Assembly: GCA_973895155.1 (NCBI GenBank)
Contig: OZ316893.1
Location: 1,364,001-1,428,000 of the forward strand
Direction: 5' to 3'
Length of the DNA stretch: 64,000 nt
DNA from: Marsupella aquatica
Taxonomy: Eukaryota > Marchantiophyta
Below are positions 45,137 to 57,300 of this stretch, piece after piece. Numbering within the stretch: position 1 is the stretch's first letter; the number at the start of each line of letters is the position of its first letter. Position numbers and translations under genes: made by a program. The notes beneath the pieces are model-generated. The model was not told where the DNA came from, did not search any database, and saw only the letters and a list, made by a program, of their open reading frames with translations.

Positions 45137-46960
45137 GTTTAAGCACATCTAGCAATTTCTCTTTGTACATTTGCTCTCCTTCTTTCTTTATCTATTTTAT
45201 CTCAGTCTACCCAATGCCTCAAGCTCACTAAAAGAGTGCCACTCTTGCTTGTGTGTGGTATGAATCACCCAAGGGCTTGGATGATTTATATCCCATACAG
45301 CTCGTGACCCCCTTTCTCGACAAAGTAGGGGGAGGGCTACTTGATTCATACTATACAATATTCCTAGGTCTTAATCAAAGCATCATTAGTTCTTAGCATG
45401 TGTAAATAATCACCTCCGCTCCATCCAGGAGCGGTGTTAATGGTTTATCCTTGGGTTTATTCAAGGAGAGCACCAGAAACAAGTTCTTTGTCATAGAGTC
45501 ACGGAACTCGACTACCCTAACACCCGCCCTAACACTTAGCTCCAGCGTCGCCCCGATCGTTGCTGACTCTGACGCCGAGCTCCTCTATGGTCTAAGCCTC
45601 CGGAACAACCTTTTGGTGGGGACTAAGTATGGGGAGACTACTGGGCAACAAAACATTGCACTAGCAAGGGCAAGACTCTAAGCTGGTGATGCACACTAAA
45701 GACTTAGACTAGCGTGGGAGCTGGTCGGGTCATGGGAAAGGCTGAGCTTAGGGTGGGCCGTCCGGACCCCTGGACGGACTTCGAGTTGTGAGGGCTCAAG
45801 TGAGAGCTCTTCTTGGTCTTCCGTGCCAACCTCCAACATGACGACCTTCAATGCCACGGCCTCACATAAGGCCAATGCCATGCTTTCTATCTCGGCTATG
45901 GTGGCCTGGGGAGGCACGAGGGGAGGCATGACTATTCCTGACCCGAAAGGTTTATGTTTTACTTTCTCTTTCCTTTCTAGGACAGCCAATGCCTTGCCCT
46001 TGCCCACTACCTCTGGCAAGGGTACTGGTGCTTTGGCCGGTCGCGATCTCTTGGCCATCACTACGCCGGGCAACTTTCTTGCCGCAGCCCGGCCCAGCTC
46101 GACCCGGCCCTGAATTATCCCTCACTAACACGAGTACGAACATGAACTGAACCCTATCAGTTCATATAACACACATACAAAACATATAAATTTGGATATC
46201 ATGATATATTCTAATACTGACTAGAATGTTCTCGAGAATGTTGTGACAACGATGACATGATAAGATCAATTAGCTCTCAAGGAGTGGACTAATTTTTTTT
46301 GTAGGAACCACGTGCAATTCAAACTACGCATTGTTGATAAAATTAGCTAAATTGTTAAAAAGCATATGATGCAAAAGAAGGTATAAAGCCATATTTATTG
46401 AACATTCTCTGGTATATACTCTCTATAAAATAAAATAGGTAATTAATATTAAAAAGGTGAGTAAGTGATGGGAGGGAGTAAATATCAGTGGAAAATATTT
46501 GGCTCATCCCCTCGGTCAGTTGGTTACTCAGATGAATGTATGCGGTTTGTCCTGGTTGGCGATCAGTTGGATGTCTGGTTGGTTCCATATGCTATTTGTG
46601 TGCTGCTTCTGGTTCATACTGGTTATTAGTTAGTTTTAGTTACTTTCTGCCATCTGGCTTTGTTTGGCCCCCTCCTGCCATCTTTGACTAGCCCCTCTCT
46701 CTGGCAGTCTGGTAGGGCTGATCCTCCTATTTCTCTGGGTGTGCTTTCCTCTCATATGCCCCCATTAATTGTTTTTTTGTCCCCAGCCTTAGCCTTTCAG
46801 GCAGATGTATTTGTTTGTCCTGGTGAATAAAGTTGTGGGGTCTTCCCTCTTCCCCCCCAAAAAAAGAAAAAAGAAAAAAAGAAGAAAAAAAGAAGAAGAA
46901 GCTTTGGGTATTGGGCATTGGGTATTGGGCTCCTAAAAAATAATAGGGGTTTAATTAGAT
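45137..46960. other. intergenic, possible retroelement debris
   Basis: Frames at 45451-45681 plus (76 codons) and 45696-46073 minus (125 codons, Val/Ala/Pro-rich) have no motif I recognise; their GC-richer composition differs from the surroundings and may be old retroelement coding DNA. Near 46826 an AATAAA is followed about 30 bp later by an A-rich tract (46858-46900), the look of a non-LTR element or retrocopy tail. The 5' limit and target duplication were not found. Confidence 0.35.
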
Positions 46961-47115
46961 GCACATTTGCTTACGTGAAGAGGTGATTATTCATTGACAG
47001 GCATGTCTGCCTTACCCGTTGAGCCCTATTCAATCAAACGTACATTTGCTTACGTGAATCGAAGAGGTGACTATTCATCGACAGGATAGTCTGCCTTACC
47101 CGTTGAGCCCTATTT
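46961..47115. repeat. tandem duplication of about 75 bp
   Basis: Two close copies (about 46961-47032 and 47039-47115) share ACATTTGCTTACGTGAA and CTGCCTTACCCGTTGAGCCC. It lies about 1 kb upstream of the P450 gene. Confidence 0.85.
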
Positions 47116-48059
47116 AAACATGCGACAGAAGCAGACATCCCGGATTCGTCATTCTTGAAGACCCTGAAGGGAAGGCTCGATCAGGTGCGCGTAGTCGTGT
47201 ACATTGAGGAACAACCCATCTGAATTCCGAGAGAAGGCACTGCTCACGGCTTGATGCTTTCATCATGAGGCATGCTTGCTTTTGTCCGTGGCCGCTAATT
47301 TGTATATATGCAGGAGGACCTGACCTTGATCGATCGACTGCACGAATTTGATGTGCTTTCCTTGCTGCGCAGATAGCCGTCTGTCGCGGACATCCCGAGT
47401 GACGGATTAGTGCAACGATTTCACCAGTGAAGTCTCTTTCACACAGGCCTTTTGTTCCGACTCAGAAGACTTTCAGGTAATATCAACGCTATGGGAAATA
47501 TGTTGTACAGGTGAACCGTTCTAACAGACTGCGTTTAGGGTAATTGAATGGATACCATGGAGAGAAAGCCAAAGTATCCATGCAGGAAATCATGAAGGGG
47601 TGTCCTGTTGTTGTTGTCGTCTTTCGACACAAGCTCGATCTTTCTATAGAAGATTTGCATTGTGTATAGTTCGTTGTTGAAGTGTAAACGAAGTTACATG
47701 TGGCAGTGAGCGTAATTCAGAAGAGAGAGGGGAGAACCTCATGCCTGCAGGAGCCCTGTCATTGTAGAAGCCCAGAACTTAGATGTGACAACAGTCTGTA
47801 CAAGCTGCTTACGTACCGAGAGATTGAATGAGCTCCTGGCTGGATCGGAGTACATGCTGAAGTAATTAGAGCACAGACCTGAGATCTGTCATGATAATTC
47901 AGATCGAAGCCGAAGGGGATCCAATGGAAAGTTGTCCAGCACAGACCCTAAACTGTCGATCTGCTGGACAAAAATTGTTTGACGATATGTTTTAATTGCT
48001 TTGTAGGCGTTATCTTTCTGTCTACAATCTGCTCAAAACTTGTAGCAGCTGCTGCGAAG
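47116..48059 (+). promoter_or_regulatory. presumed upstream region of the P450 gene
   Basis: No separate gene is seen. The frame of the first P450 exon stays open back to about 47979, but the first ATG in that frame is 48060. Transcription start, TATA box and regulatory sites could not be assigned with confidence. Confidence 0.3.
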
Positions 48060-50757
48060 ATGGGCATTGATGTGTTACACAGCGTGGAGTGGCCTTGGCC
48101 AAAGGTAGTGGGATTCTTATGGGCTCTTGTAGCTGCTCCGTTTCTGCTGGCCTGGTTCTTTTACCTCAGGAACGGCAAGCAAAAGAAATACAGGTTACCT
48201 CCAGGGCCACCAACGTATCCAATCATAGGTAATATGAACATCCTCGTCGATAAAACAAAACCGACCTACCAGATCGTCGACAACCTCGCCAAGGCTTACG
48301 GACCACTTCTGTTATTAAAGGTGGGAGTCCAGAACTTAGTGTTTGTCAGCGACTCTGAGATGACGATGGAATTTCTCAAAGCTCAAGATCATCGTTTCGC
48401 ATATCGACCAGAAGGATTGTTGGCTGGGAGATACTTGGTTTACGGCGACAGCCACATCAGTAAGCATTCGCCACCCGCTCCACCCACAATGCTTCATATG
48501 ACACGACCTTCACTCCGATTATTTGATTTGAACCCTAGATAAGCCCCACACCCACATGGCGACGATTACAAACCGCTCAGTGCAATTATGTCCATGTCCG
48601 GAGTTCGTACGTCAACTGACCTTTGCCTATAATTGGTAGTTTGTATGTAGTTACTGAAATTGACGAGTGGGGAGCTAGATTTAATTTGTGTGATTGCTTT
48701 GAAATGCCCTGCAGCGTTGGGCCAGCCAGGAGAGTACCACAGTTTTCTCCGAAGGTTCGTAGTAAGCGAGCTCCTTAGCAACAAAAAGTTGCAAGCATTC
48801 CGGGGGATAAGGATGGAAGAACAGACGTCAATAATGCGTGAAGCTTACTTGGCATCCCAACGCAAAGAGTCCATAAATGTGAGAGGGCTGTTCAATACAC
48901 TCACACTAAACGTGATAACGAGAATGGCATTTGGGATGAGATTCTTCGGTCTGGACGTCAAGGTGGACGATGAACAGTTGAAATCTCATCAGGCTTGGGT
49001 AGCTGTCGTACCTGAGATGACCACCCGCTTTGGGCACATGCTAGCTGAAAGTGTTCATCCTTCGTTGTATTGGATCGACACCTTGACCGGTGTAAGGAGG
49101 GGGATGCAGTCGTGCCACAAGCGCCTGGATGCTCTCTGCCAGGATCTAGTGGATGAGCACAAGCACCGTCTGGATGATCTCAGTCCCAAAGAATTGGAGG
49201 CGTACGAGCCCAAGGACTTAATGGACAGAATGCTATTACTGCGAGGAAGAGAGAACGGGCAGTATATCACTGACAGGAACCTGAAAGCTATATCTCTGGT
49301 GAGTGGAATACATACCTACAGAATAAGGATAGCTGGCCAGGGCACCTCGATCTAATCACTCGCAAACGAATATTTAAAGTCCTGATGCTACAAACAGATA
49401 ACAATTATCCCTCTCGCTTTTGAGTTAAATGTATTGTAAAGAATGTTTTCATTGACCACCTGACTGTCTTGCTCGTTGCCGATGAGAATATCTAAGTTTA
49501 AATTAAAATTTTGCTTCTTATTCTAAATCTTACTTGTTAGGAAGTTAGTGTTCAAATTTCAATGACAGATCGAGATCAAGTATATATGGATAGAGAAATT
49601 ATGGGATCCCATATATTGAAAGAGTCCTCACTTATTGGAATGCTGGAATCGTGACATAATTGGCAGGATTTAATTGTCGCGGGAAGTGATACGAGTGCAA
49701 CGATATTGGAATGGTGCATGGCCGAGCTGATAAAGGCACCAGAGCTAATGAAGAGGGCACAGGCGGAGGTCGACAATGTGGTGGGTTACGACCGAGCTGT
49801 GAATGAGTCTGATATTCCCAACCTGCCATTCCTCGCAGCTGTAATCAAGGAGACATTCCGACTCCACCCGCCACTTCCATGGCTTCTCCCCCATTCGAAT
49901 CGTGTGGATTGCAAGGTACGTCTGAGACGCCCATTACTAAAAGTGCTATGTAGATGCAAACAATTTTCGACTTCGTGGTGTCTGCCCTCCATTATAAAAC
50001 CTATCCACGTACTCTCTGGGAAGGTATTCAAGAATTATACCCTCATAAATAAATATCATGGTTTCATCGAGGCTTTTACATGTTAGACGGTGAACTCGAC
50101 GGTCCGTCCAAATTAAGTCCACGACGCAATTTACTTTGTTAGACGTACTGAGCAGATTGTGTTCTAACTCAAAATCCAGAGATATTTGCAACTTCTCATG
50201 TAATGTTAGGAAGCGGAGTACGTAAGTTCTCCATGAGTATAATATCCCAACGTCACAAGTAAATTATTACACACGCATGATTTAATTAAAATTCGTAAAA
50301 CTGGTTATTTTGAAATGCACATAGTTTCATGATATATCTTGACAAACACAACCTGATGCAGGTGGGAGGATATGACATTCCGAAAGGCAGCTTCATTAAT
50401 TTTAATGTGTATGGGATGAGCCGAAATCCAGCTTACTGGCCGGATCCCCTCAAGTTTGACCCGGACAGGTTTTACAACAACGTTAGTAATGACGTCGAGA
50501 TGCACGGTGCACATCCCCAACTCTTGCCCTTCGGGACCGGCCGAAGGATTTGCCCAGGCATGTACATGACCCAGGCTATCGTCAACTCGACTTTGGCTCG
50601 AATGCTTCATAGCTTTGACTGGAAAGTTGCAGCCAAAAATGGGGCAAGTGGTGAGATTGACATGTGCGAAAGGTCTGGTGCCATAGCTGCGAAGTTAGTT
50701 TCCCTTGAAGCTTTCGGAAAGCCTCGATTACCAGCCCACTTATACGAAAGAATGTAA
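48060..50757 (+). CDS. cytochrome P450 monooxygenase, clan 71 type
   Basis: A haem-thiolate monooxygenase anchored in the ER membrane that oxidises an unknown substrate using a P450 reductase. Four exons: 48060-48459, 48715-49298, 49667-49915, 50362-50757, all GT-AG, closing to 542 residues. Features in order: N-terminal membrane anchor (about 18-38, VVGFLWALVAAPFLLAWFFY), Pro-rich hinge LPPGPPTYPIIGN, I-helix oxygen-binding motif AGSDTS (333-338), K-helix ETFR (E390, R393), the FDPDRF stretch, and the haem loop FGTGRRICPG with the ligand Cys at 475. The C-helix WxxxR signature is altered: the Trp position reads His (Y141-H142-S-F-L-R146-R), while the Arg is kept. The general look is that of A-type plant P450s of secondary metabolism. 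I cannot assign a CYP family or substrate. No neighbouring biosynthetic genes are present. Confidence 0.94.
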
Positions 50758-52234
50758 ATGCCGGCCTAACATTGGCTGCATATGCTTGTAATTTCGATGT
50801 GAGACCTCGAGCTTACTGCCATGCAGCTGACGAGACTGAGGGGTTGAAATTAAGATGGTTATTGGATCTGTCCCTCGATCAGCTTTGACAGTTTCTCCAA
50901 AAGCTTAAGTACTCAAAATGTAGATAATGTTCAGTTGTAGCACCAACGTTGGATTTCATAATAAGCGTCCGTTAAGTTCCGAGTCATGCAACATTTTCAG
51001 AACAATTAAGCGTGGCTAGAAATAATGTTTTGTGGCCCTAAATGTTCAGAAATAAATTTATCATTTCTGTAATGCATGCATCCTTCCTCAGCAGCTCTAT
51101 AATATGTGCATCCTTCCTCAGCTCAAAGTTAGGGAAGAGTTTCTGGCAATGCTCCTCGCTGTGACTGAACTTTCACAAACCACACAGTCACCTGCAGAAG
51201 ATTGCAGATCATGTACCCAGTTCCATAGTTGTCGACCCACTACGATACGGAGAGGTGCGTTGGAGGAGCTCCAGTGACTGAATTGTCCGCTAAAACAGAA
51301 TTTAGCTGGGTCGAGTCCTGATTATTATGCTCAGCACCATGGAAGGTGATGCAATTATCTTGGAGTCCCTCTGAAAAAGTGAAAAGAACTAGATAACGCT
51401 CATTTACGCCTTTTTTATGATCTTCACGAGGCTCAAAATCTCTTGTAGCTTTAAATTTCAGTCGGGTCGACAGGAGACTCTGATGATAGCGGCATTACCC
51501 CAAAACCCTCACCCAAGTCAAGGCGATGAAGGACATGATGTAAAAAAATGACACTCTGATACAACTACCTATCTATCTTCTATCTGTACAAAGTGTACCT
51601 GAATAATTGGAAAGCTAATGCTGGTGATGTACTTCCTTTGCAATACATCCCGAATAACATACATATCCATTGTTGACCTTTGCCGTACCTAAGCCTTAGC
51701 TGTACCTTCGTACTGGTTTCACTATCTAACGCGAATTTTCATGCAATTGTTTCATGCAATTGTTTCTGTCAAATCGCTCAAAGCGCTCAAGCAAGCCGAG
51801 ATCGAAGACGGCCCCCAATCCGGGTCCCAGTCTTCCTGGTTTTGGTGTAACGTACTGATGGCAGCCTGTAGTTTGAGAATGTACCTAGCTACTGTAGGCC
51901 AATATGAAAGAGGTGGGGTACGGGAACTAAGCTGCTTTATATGGGTAGCTCAGATAGAAAGCCAAACCCATCCTCAACAGCTCAATCACAGTCTAATCAT
52001 TAAATGCAGTAGATATCTTCCGTTTTCTGAGTCTAATCATGAGTTAAATGCAGTAGATATCTTCCATTTTCTGAGAGAGGTTAGAAATCAATCTACAGTA
52101 GGAGAATTACTTTAATAATCTTCCTAGATTTCTCCTTTACACTAGGTGACATCGGTCACCCTGGCAAAGAAGAAAATACCTGAAAAGCTAACTGAATGTT
52201 ATTTACCTAATTATAAGTCCTGTTTAGAGGGCAT
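50758..52234. other. P450 3' region and intergenic DNA
   Basis: No gene supported. A short duplication GTGCATCCTTCCTCAGC-type (near 51075-51125) and AATGCAGTAGATATCTTCC (twice near 52003-52065) are the only repeats noticed. Confidence 0.4.
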
Positions 52235-52841
52235 CATGGGATATAATGCCCCCCAGAAAGGAGAGCTTCTTGAGTTCTGGGGCTCTTATTGCCCTTAATG
52301 CTCCAAAAACTAGCTACAGTAGACCTTCTACTCTTAAAGGCCAGGTGATTTTTATTTGTTCTAACTGTAGTAGAAAGAGGAGAATATTCCTAAAAAGGTA
52401 ATTAATCCATATCTTGAAGGTAGCATAATGTTCCCAGAATGGCGCTGAAAAATACAAAGCAGAAAATCATGAAGGGAATTAAATATAGTCGAGTAAGCCC
52501 TGTCTAGAGGGTAGTATGGGATATAATGCCCCCCCCCAAAAAAAAAATCAGAGCTTCAGTTTGAGTTTTGAGGGCTATTATTACCCATAATGCTCCAAAA
52601 ACAGGATCATAGTACACCTGAGGGATTTTTATTTTGTCTAATTCTAGTAAAAATAGACAGAATTTCCTGAAGAGTTGATCCAGATTTGGGAGGGGCATTA
52701 TGCTCCCAGAATGCCCTGAAAAATACAAAGCAAAATTTCATGAAGGGCACTAAGGATATGACGCCCCCAAATGAGAGCTTCTGCTTGAGGTTTGAGATGC
52801 TATTATTGTTCATAATGTTCTAGAAACAAGATTTTACCACA
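52235..52841. repeat. degenerate tandem repeat, period about 230-280 bp
   Basis: Three diverged copies start near 52235, 52515 and 52745, each with GGATATAATGCCCCCC or GGATATGACGCCCCC, GAGCTTC...TGAG and ATAATGCTCCAAAAAC. The linking segment CCCAGAATG...CTGAAAAATACAAAGC is seen at about 52432 and 52702. Non-coding. Confidence 0.75.
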
Positions 52842-52983
52842 CAAGTGCATCTATAAAGAGCTACAGGTTACCCCCATAGCTTTCATTATAAAGTGCACAG
52901 GTTAAAAAATGGACCACCATCAAGGTGCTGAGTGCTCCATCTTTTATTGGCAAGTGCTCCACATTTTATGGCACTGAGACAAT
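52842..52983 (-). repeat. dispersed repeat, copy 2 (inverted partner at 44998-45136)
   Basis: The reverse complement of this segment aligns with 44998-45136 through the blocks listed there, for example GGAGCACTTGCCAATAAAAG and AACCTGTGCACTTTATAATG. Confidence 0.7.
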
Positions 52984-53123
52984 CAAATTTATTGATGTGC
53001 CCCCCCAAATAAAATTATTTACCAACCTGTCCCCCAATTTGTATCCAGGTTAACTTTTAACTTGTGACTGGGTTATCGCTGCAACGTGGCGAGTCATCAT
53101 TGGCCTAAGAAATAAATCACAGT

Positions 53124-53690
53124 GTATCTAAAATGAATGCACTAAAAAATACAAAGAAATAAATCACAGTTTTAAGTGCATCAAATTAATGCCCTGGAAA
53201 ATACACTGAGAAAATTGACAAAAGTCAGTCTTTACGTGTTGCTAAAGAGCTTACTGTAGTCACCATCGTTTTCCATCTAAACGTCAATGCCACTTCTCAA
53301 AAGGACATGATGGATCACATCCTCCTGCAAAACCTGAGCCCAAACACCTCTCATAATCCATTTGGGGTGTTTTGCATAATACACTCCTCGAAAGAGGGGT
53401 GTATCTAAAATGAATGCACTGAAAGATACAAGAAATAAATCAGAGAGTCACTATAAAAAAAAGCACTGAAATATACAAAGAAATAAATCACAGTTTTTTC
53501 AGTGCGTAAAATTAATGCCCTGTAAAATACACTCAGAACAATCACAAAAGTCAGTCTTTATGTGTTGTTGAAGAGCATACTATAGTCACCGTCGTTTTCC
53601 ATCCAACCGTCACTTCCACTTCTCAAAACGACATGATCGATGGCGTCCTCCCGCAAAACCTTGAGCCAAACACCTCTCTCTTTTGTGATG
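53124..53690. repeat. direct duplication of about 230-290 bp
   Basis: Copy 1 (about 53124-53355) and copy 2 (about 53401-53690) share GTATCTAAAATGAATGCACT, ATACAAAGAAATAAATCACA, ACAAAAGTCAGTCTTTA and TCGTTTTCCATC, in the same order. Copy 2 has an extra partial duplication of the AAATAAATCA block. The source is unknown. Confidence 0.8.
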
Positions 53691-54362
53691 GATCATCAAG
53701 GACCTGAATTGAACCTCAGCCCGACCAATCGCCATCCCCACCCAGGTCGACGATAATCATGATGCTCTCTCTCTCTACTGGCCGTGAAAATTGAGGCTGA
53801 TCCACACGAAATGATGTGATGCAGATTGATGCTGATCGTCCTCAAGATTTGCGGAAATGGGTGAGTGGATGCGTTTATATTGGTGGGCCGGCTATGGCGG
53901 GTTTTGATGGACTGCGCATTGCCATGCTTGACTCTGCTGTTGCTACTGAGAAGGACGAGACAACAATAGTAGTCAGGGCATTGTAATAAATATAGATCCC
54001 ATCACAACAACAACAGACACAATGCGGACACCATGCAGGATTTGGAAGGGGAGAGGGGCATACAGTCATCACACCGACATCATGAAAGTGTCGCTCAGAA
54101 TTGGGGTTGGATTCCCTGATTGGGTTTTAGGATTTGAAATTTCTGCACGCAACGAGGTGATCAGCATTTGACGTCACATTCGTGCTTGGATGGTGATGGA
54201 GAGACTATCTCTGTAGAGTAGCCACTCCTGCCATTGAGGCTATATAGTTATCATTTTATATATCCAGAAGGAAAGGAATTAAGAAAGAAAGAAAGAAAGC
54301 GAGCAAGGAAATTGAAAGTGTTTTAAAAGGATACAGAAAGCTCTGACTGATTGTCTGCCAAG
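53691..54362 (+). promoter_or_regulatory. presumed promoter and leader of the PKA-like kinase gene
   Basis: Non-coding on the plus strand up to the ATG at 54363. A TATATA-rich stretch (about 54240-54265) lies 100-120 bp upstream of the start codon and could hold the TATA box. A short GAAA run (54283-54298) follows it. The transcription start was not determined. Confidence 0.35.
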
Positions 54363-57300
54363 ATGTCAAGCTTTAGCAAATTGTTCAACAAGGCTCATGA
54401 TGTATTGTCGGATCCGAAAAGAGAAAAATCACTCCCAACACCCGCAAAACAAGGGCACCCGCAAGGGCAGGCTGGGTCTTCTAGTGACACACAGAGAAAG
54501 GTAGCCTGAATGTCCACCACCCTGATTTGGGTTTTGTTTGAATGTGTCATGTGCAGTGCTGTGATCCAAAATTTTCTCCGACTTTGTCTGACTCTTGCCC
54601 AAGTGATTGATGCCCTACTTAGCTTTTACAGAGTTCAGGGTATGTCCATGTCACAAAGCACTGAGATCATAAGGCAAGGCAAACCAAACGAATCTCAAGA
54701 GCACGCCACTGACATCAGATGTCATTCCTGTCCAATTATATTACTTGTGTCCCTTGTCACCAAATATTTTCCAGCTCGCTCCCAACGACAATCACAACAA
54801 CAACCCTTCCCACCAAATTTACAAATTTTCCCTATCGATAGGATCTCATGGAGAATCCATCAATTAATCCCATTAATTCTATCAATCCATCATACATATT
54901 CAATGTTCTTGACCTCCTGTATATCTTTTGTCAATGGGAGATGCTAGAAGTTTTTCTATTCAAGGGAAAACTGAAAGTAGGAAACAGCTTGACATAATCC
55001 ACTCACAATCACTCATTCATTCAGTCCACTTATGACTAACAATGCATACTTGTTTGCAATAACCTTTCCATAACAAGTTCTGAAGCTTTGGTAATGCAAC
55101 ACAGAAATGGATTGACAACCCAAAGTTCACAGAGTTCAAGCTTGGGGCAATTTTGGGCACTGGAAGCTTTGGGCGTGTACATTTTGCTCAGCACCAGCCT
55201 ACTGGTACAATTTGCGCAACCAAATCGTTGTCGAAGGCCTCTATTTTGAAAACGAGGCAGGCACGTAATCTCAGGCTTAGTCTGTTGAGGTTCCTTTCAC
55301 TGAGCCATAGCTCGCCTAATTCTTCACTTTTATAAAACCAAACCTCGTACTCTTCTTACTATAATTCATCTTGTCTAAATTTAGGAAAGGAATTGGGGTC
55401 CAAAGAATGCAATCTTCACTTGGGAGGCATCAAACTCAAAAGCAACTTTGCTCATAATTCACCTTGATTTGCTCCAATAATGGTCCAGCTGAGGCTCTTA
55501 ATTGTATTCCCAAACAAGGATGACTAATATTGGTAAGTGTCCTCAGATAGAGCACGTAAAGCAAGAAAAGGGCATCCTAAAGGACATTGATTTTCCCTTC
55601 ATTGTGAATCTACTTGGCTACTGCCAAGATTCTACATGTGTCCACCTTGTGCTTGAGTATGTATGTGGGTAAGTTTTCAACCATTTAATTCTCTATCAAA
55701 TTTAGCCGTCACATCCTTAAAGATACGAGAACAAGCCACCACTGTCACAAAGGTCAGCTCATTGTTATGAAATTCTAACTAACCTAACTCATACATTATT
55801 CTTGATCTCCATTTAAAATTTGCATGCCTTCTTGATTGACAACGCTCAAGAATGAGCATTAAGACCCACCATTTGAGTAGACTTTGAATCTGATGATTGA
55901 CTGGAGGTCTGAACAAATTATGACAATTGCATTCTGAACACTGTTGTGTCATGACTACATGTATCACACAGAGGAGAATTCTTCACATATCTGCGCAGCA
56001 CGGGACGTTTCGACGAGAACACAACTGTCAGACCATTTGCCTTTGTCATTGCCTTTGCTTCAGTTGGATTTCTTGACAGTCTAGGAAATGAAATGTGCAG
56101 AAACACTTGAATTTTACAATAGTATAGTAATTGACTTGTTGCTTCTCTTTCTCACCCTATGCACATTCAAGCTTTAGTTCTAACATGAACAGTGGAACCG
56201 CTTAATTTTTGTAACATTCACATGTCATGACTAGCCTTGGAGACCTCTAGATCACCACGTGTCTTCCCTGCCAATTTAAGATCAAGATCACTAATCCTTC
56301 AGTTACAGCAAATATTGAGCAAGAATGATAGGTGGTGATAGAACTTCTATACAATGCTCCATTAAGCTTTTCCTGAGCTGGCTCTCATTCAAGGCAACCT
56401 GAATTTTTGGATGATAAACATATTGTCTAGAAACTGGGAGTCTTTGAGATTGAAGCCCCCACCGTATTGGCTGGCAGAGGTTCTATGCAGCCCAAGTTCT
56501 CGTGTCGTTCGAGTACATTCACAACATGGATATTATCTACAGAGATTTGAAGGTGACACCAGTCCCAACACCAATAACACCATGTCTCAGCCATCTTAAG
56601 CAAACGGTTCTCCAGAGGTGGAGTAGACATAAGTTTGTGGTGTTATTGTACAAGTACAAGTACAAGAAATTAGATTCTGTCAATTTTTAATAGTCTGGCT
56701 GAAAAAGCTGTACTCAATTTTATAAAACTAAAACCCTTACATGCCTGGGAATGTGACTGAATGAAAATATCATTGCTATATATACTGGGATCATGGGGAC
56801 AGCCAGAGAATATGCTTCTTGATCAGGACGGTAACCTCAAGATCGCCGATTTTGGTTTTGCCAAGAAGATCGACCGAAGAACATTCACTCTTTGTGGTAA
56901 TTACAACCCCTACTTTAGTAATTGGACTGCTGAGTCATGCCCTTTCATATCTGGTTCTCCACTCAGTATACTTTCTTCACACCGTCCTGCACACCGTAAG
57001 TTGCCTATTTGGACAATGCACTTCAATTAGGTAATTGAGATTACAATTTGTAATATTAAAGTTTCAATTTTACTACGTGTTTGGGGATGTAGCTCACATG
57101 GTAGAGTGATCGCTTTGCATGCGATAGGCACAGGGATCAACACCCCGCATCTCCAATGTCCTTTTAGTATAATCTATATATTTTTACCCCTCTCCCAAAC
57201 GTTACTTAAAGAGAAATATGGTATAAGAAGCTCCATCTTTGTCCCTTGTGTTCCATGATTTTGCTTTCCTCAAAAGAGAGAAGCAATGGAAGAAAATGAA

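Noticed and set aside
45696-46073. 125-codon minus frame as a gag-like retroelement gene
   Set aside because: No zinc knuckle, protease, reverse transcriptase or integrase motif; kept only as possible debris.
2204-53258. Recurrent 7-mer TACTGTA/TACAGTA (for example 2204, 2214, 2390, 3409, 5952, 13214, 14432, 14631, 14713, 51890, 52094, 52315, 53252)
   Set aside because: About eight are expected by chance in 64 kb on both strands; the excess seen by eye is modest and was not counted rigorously.
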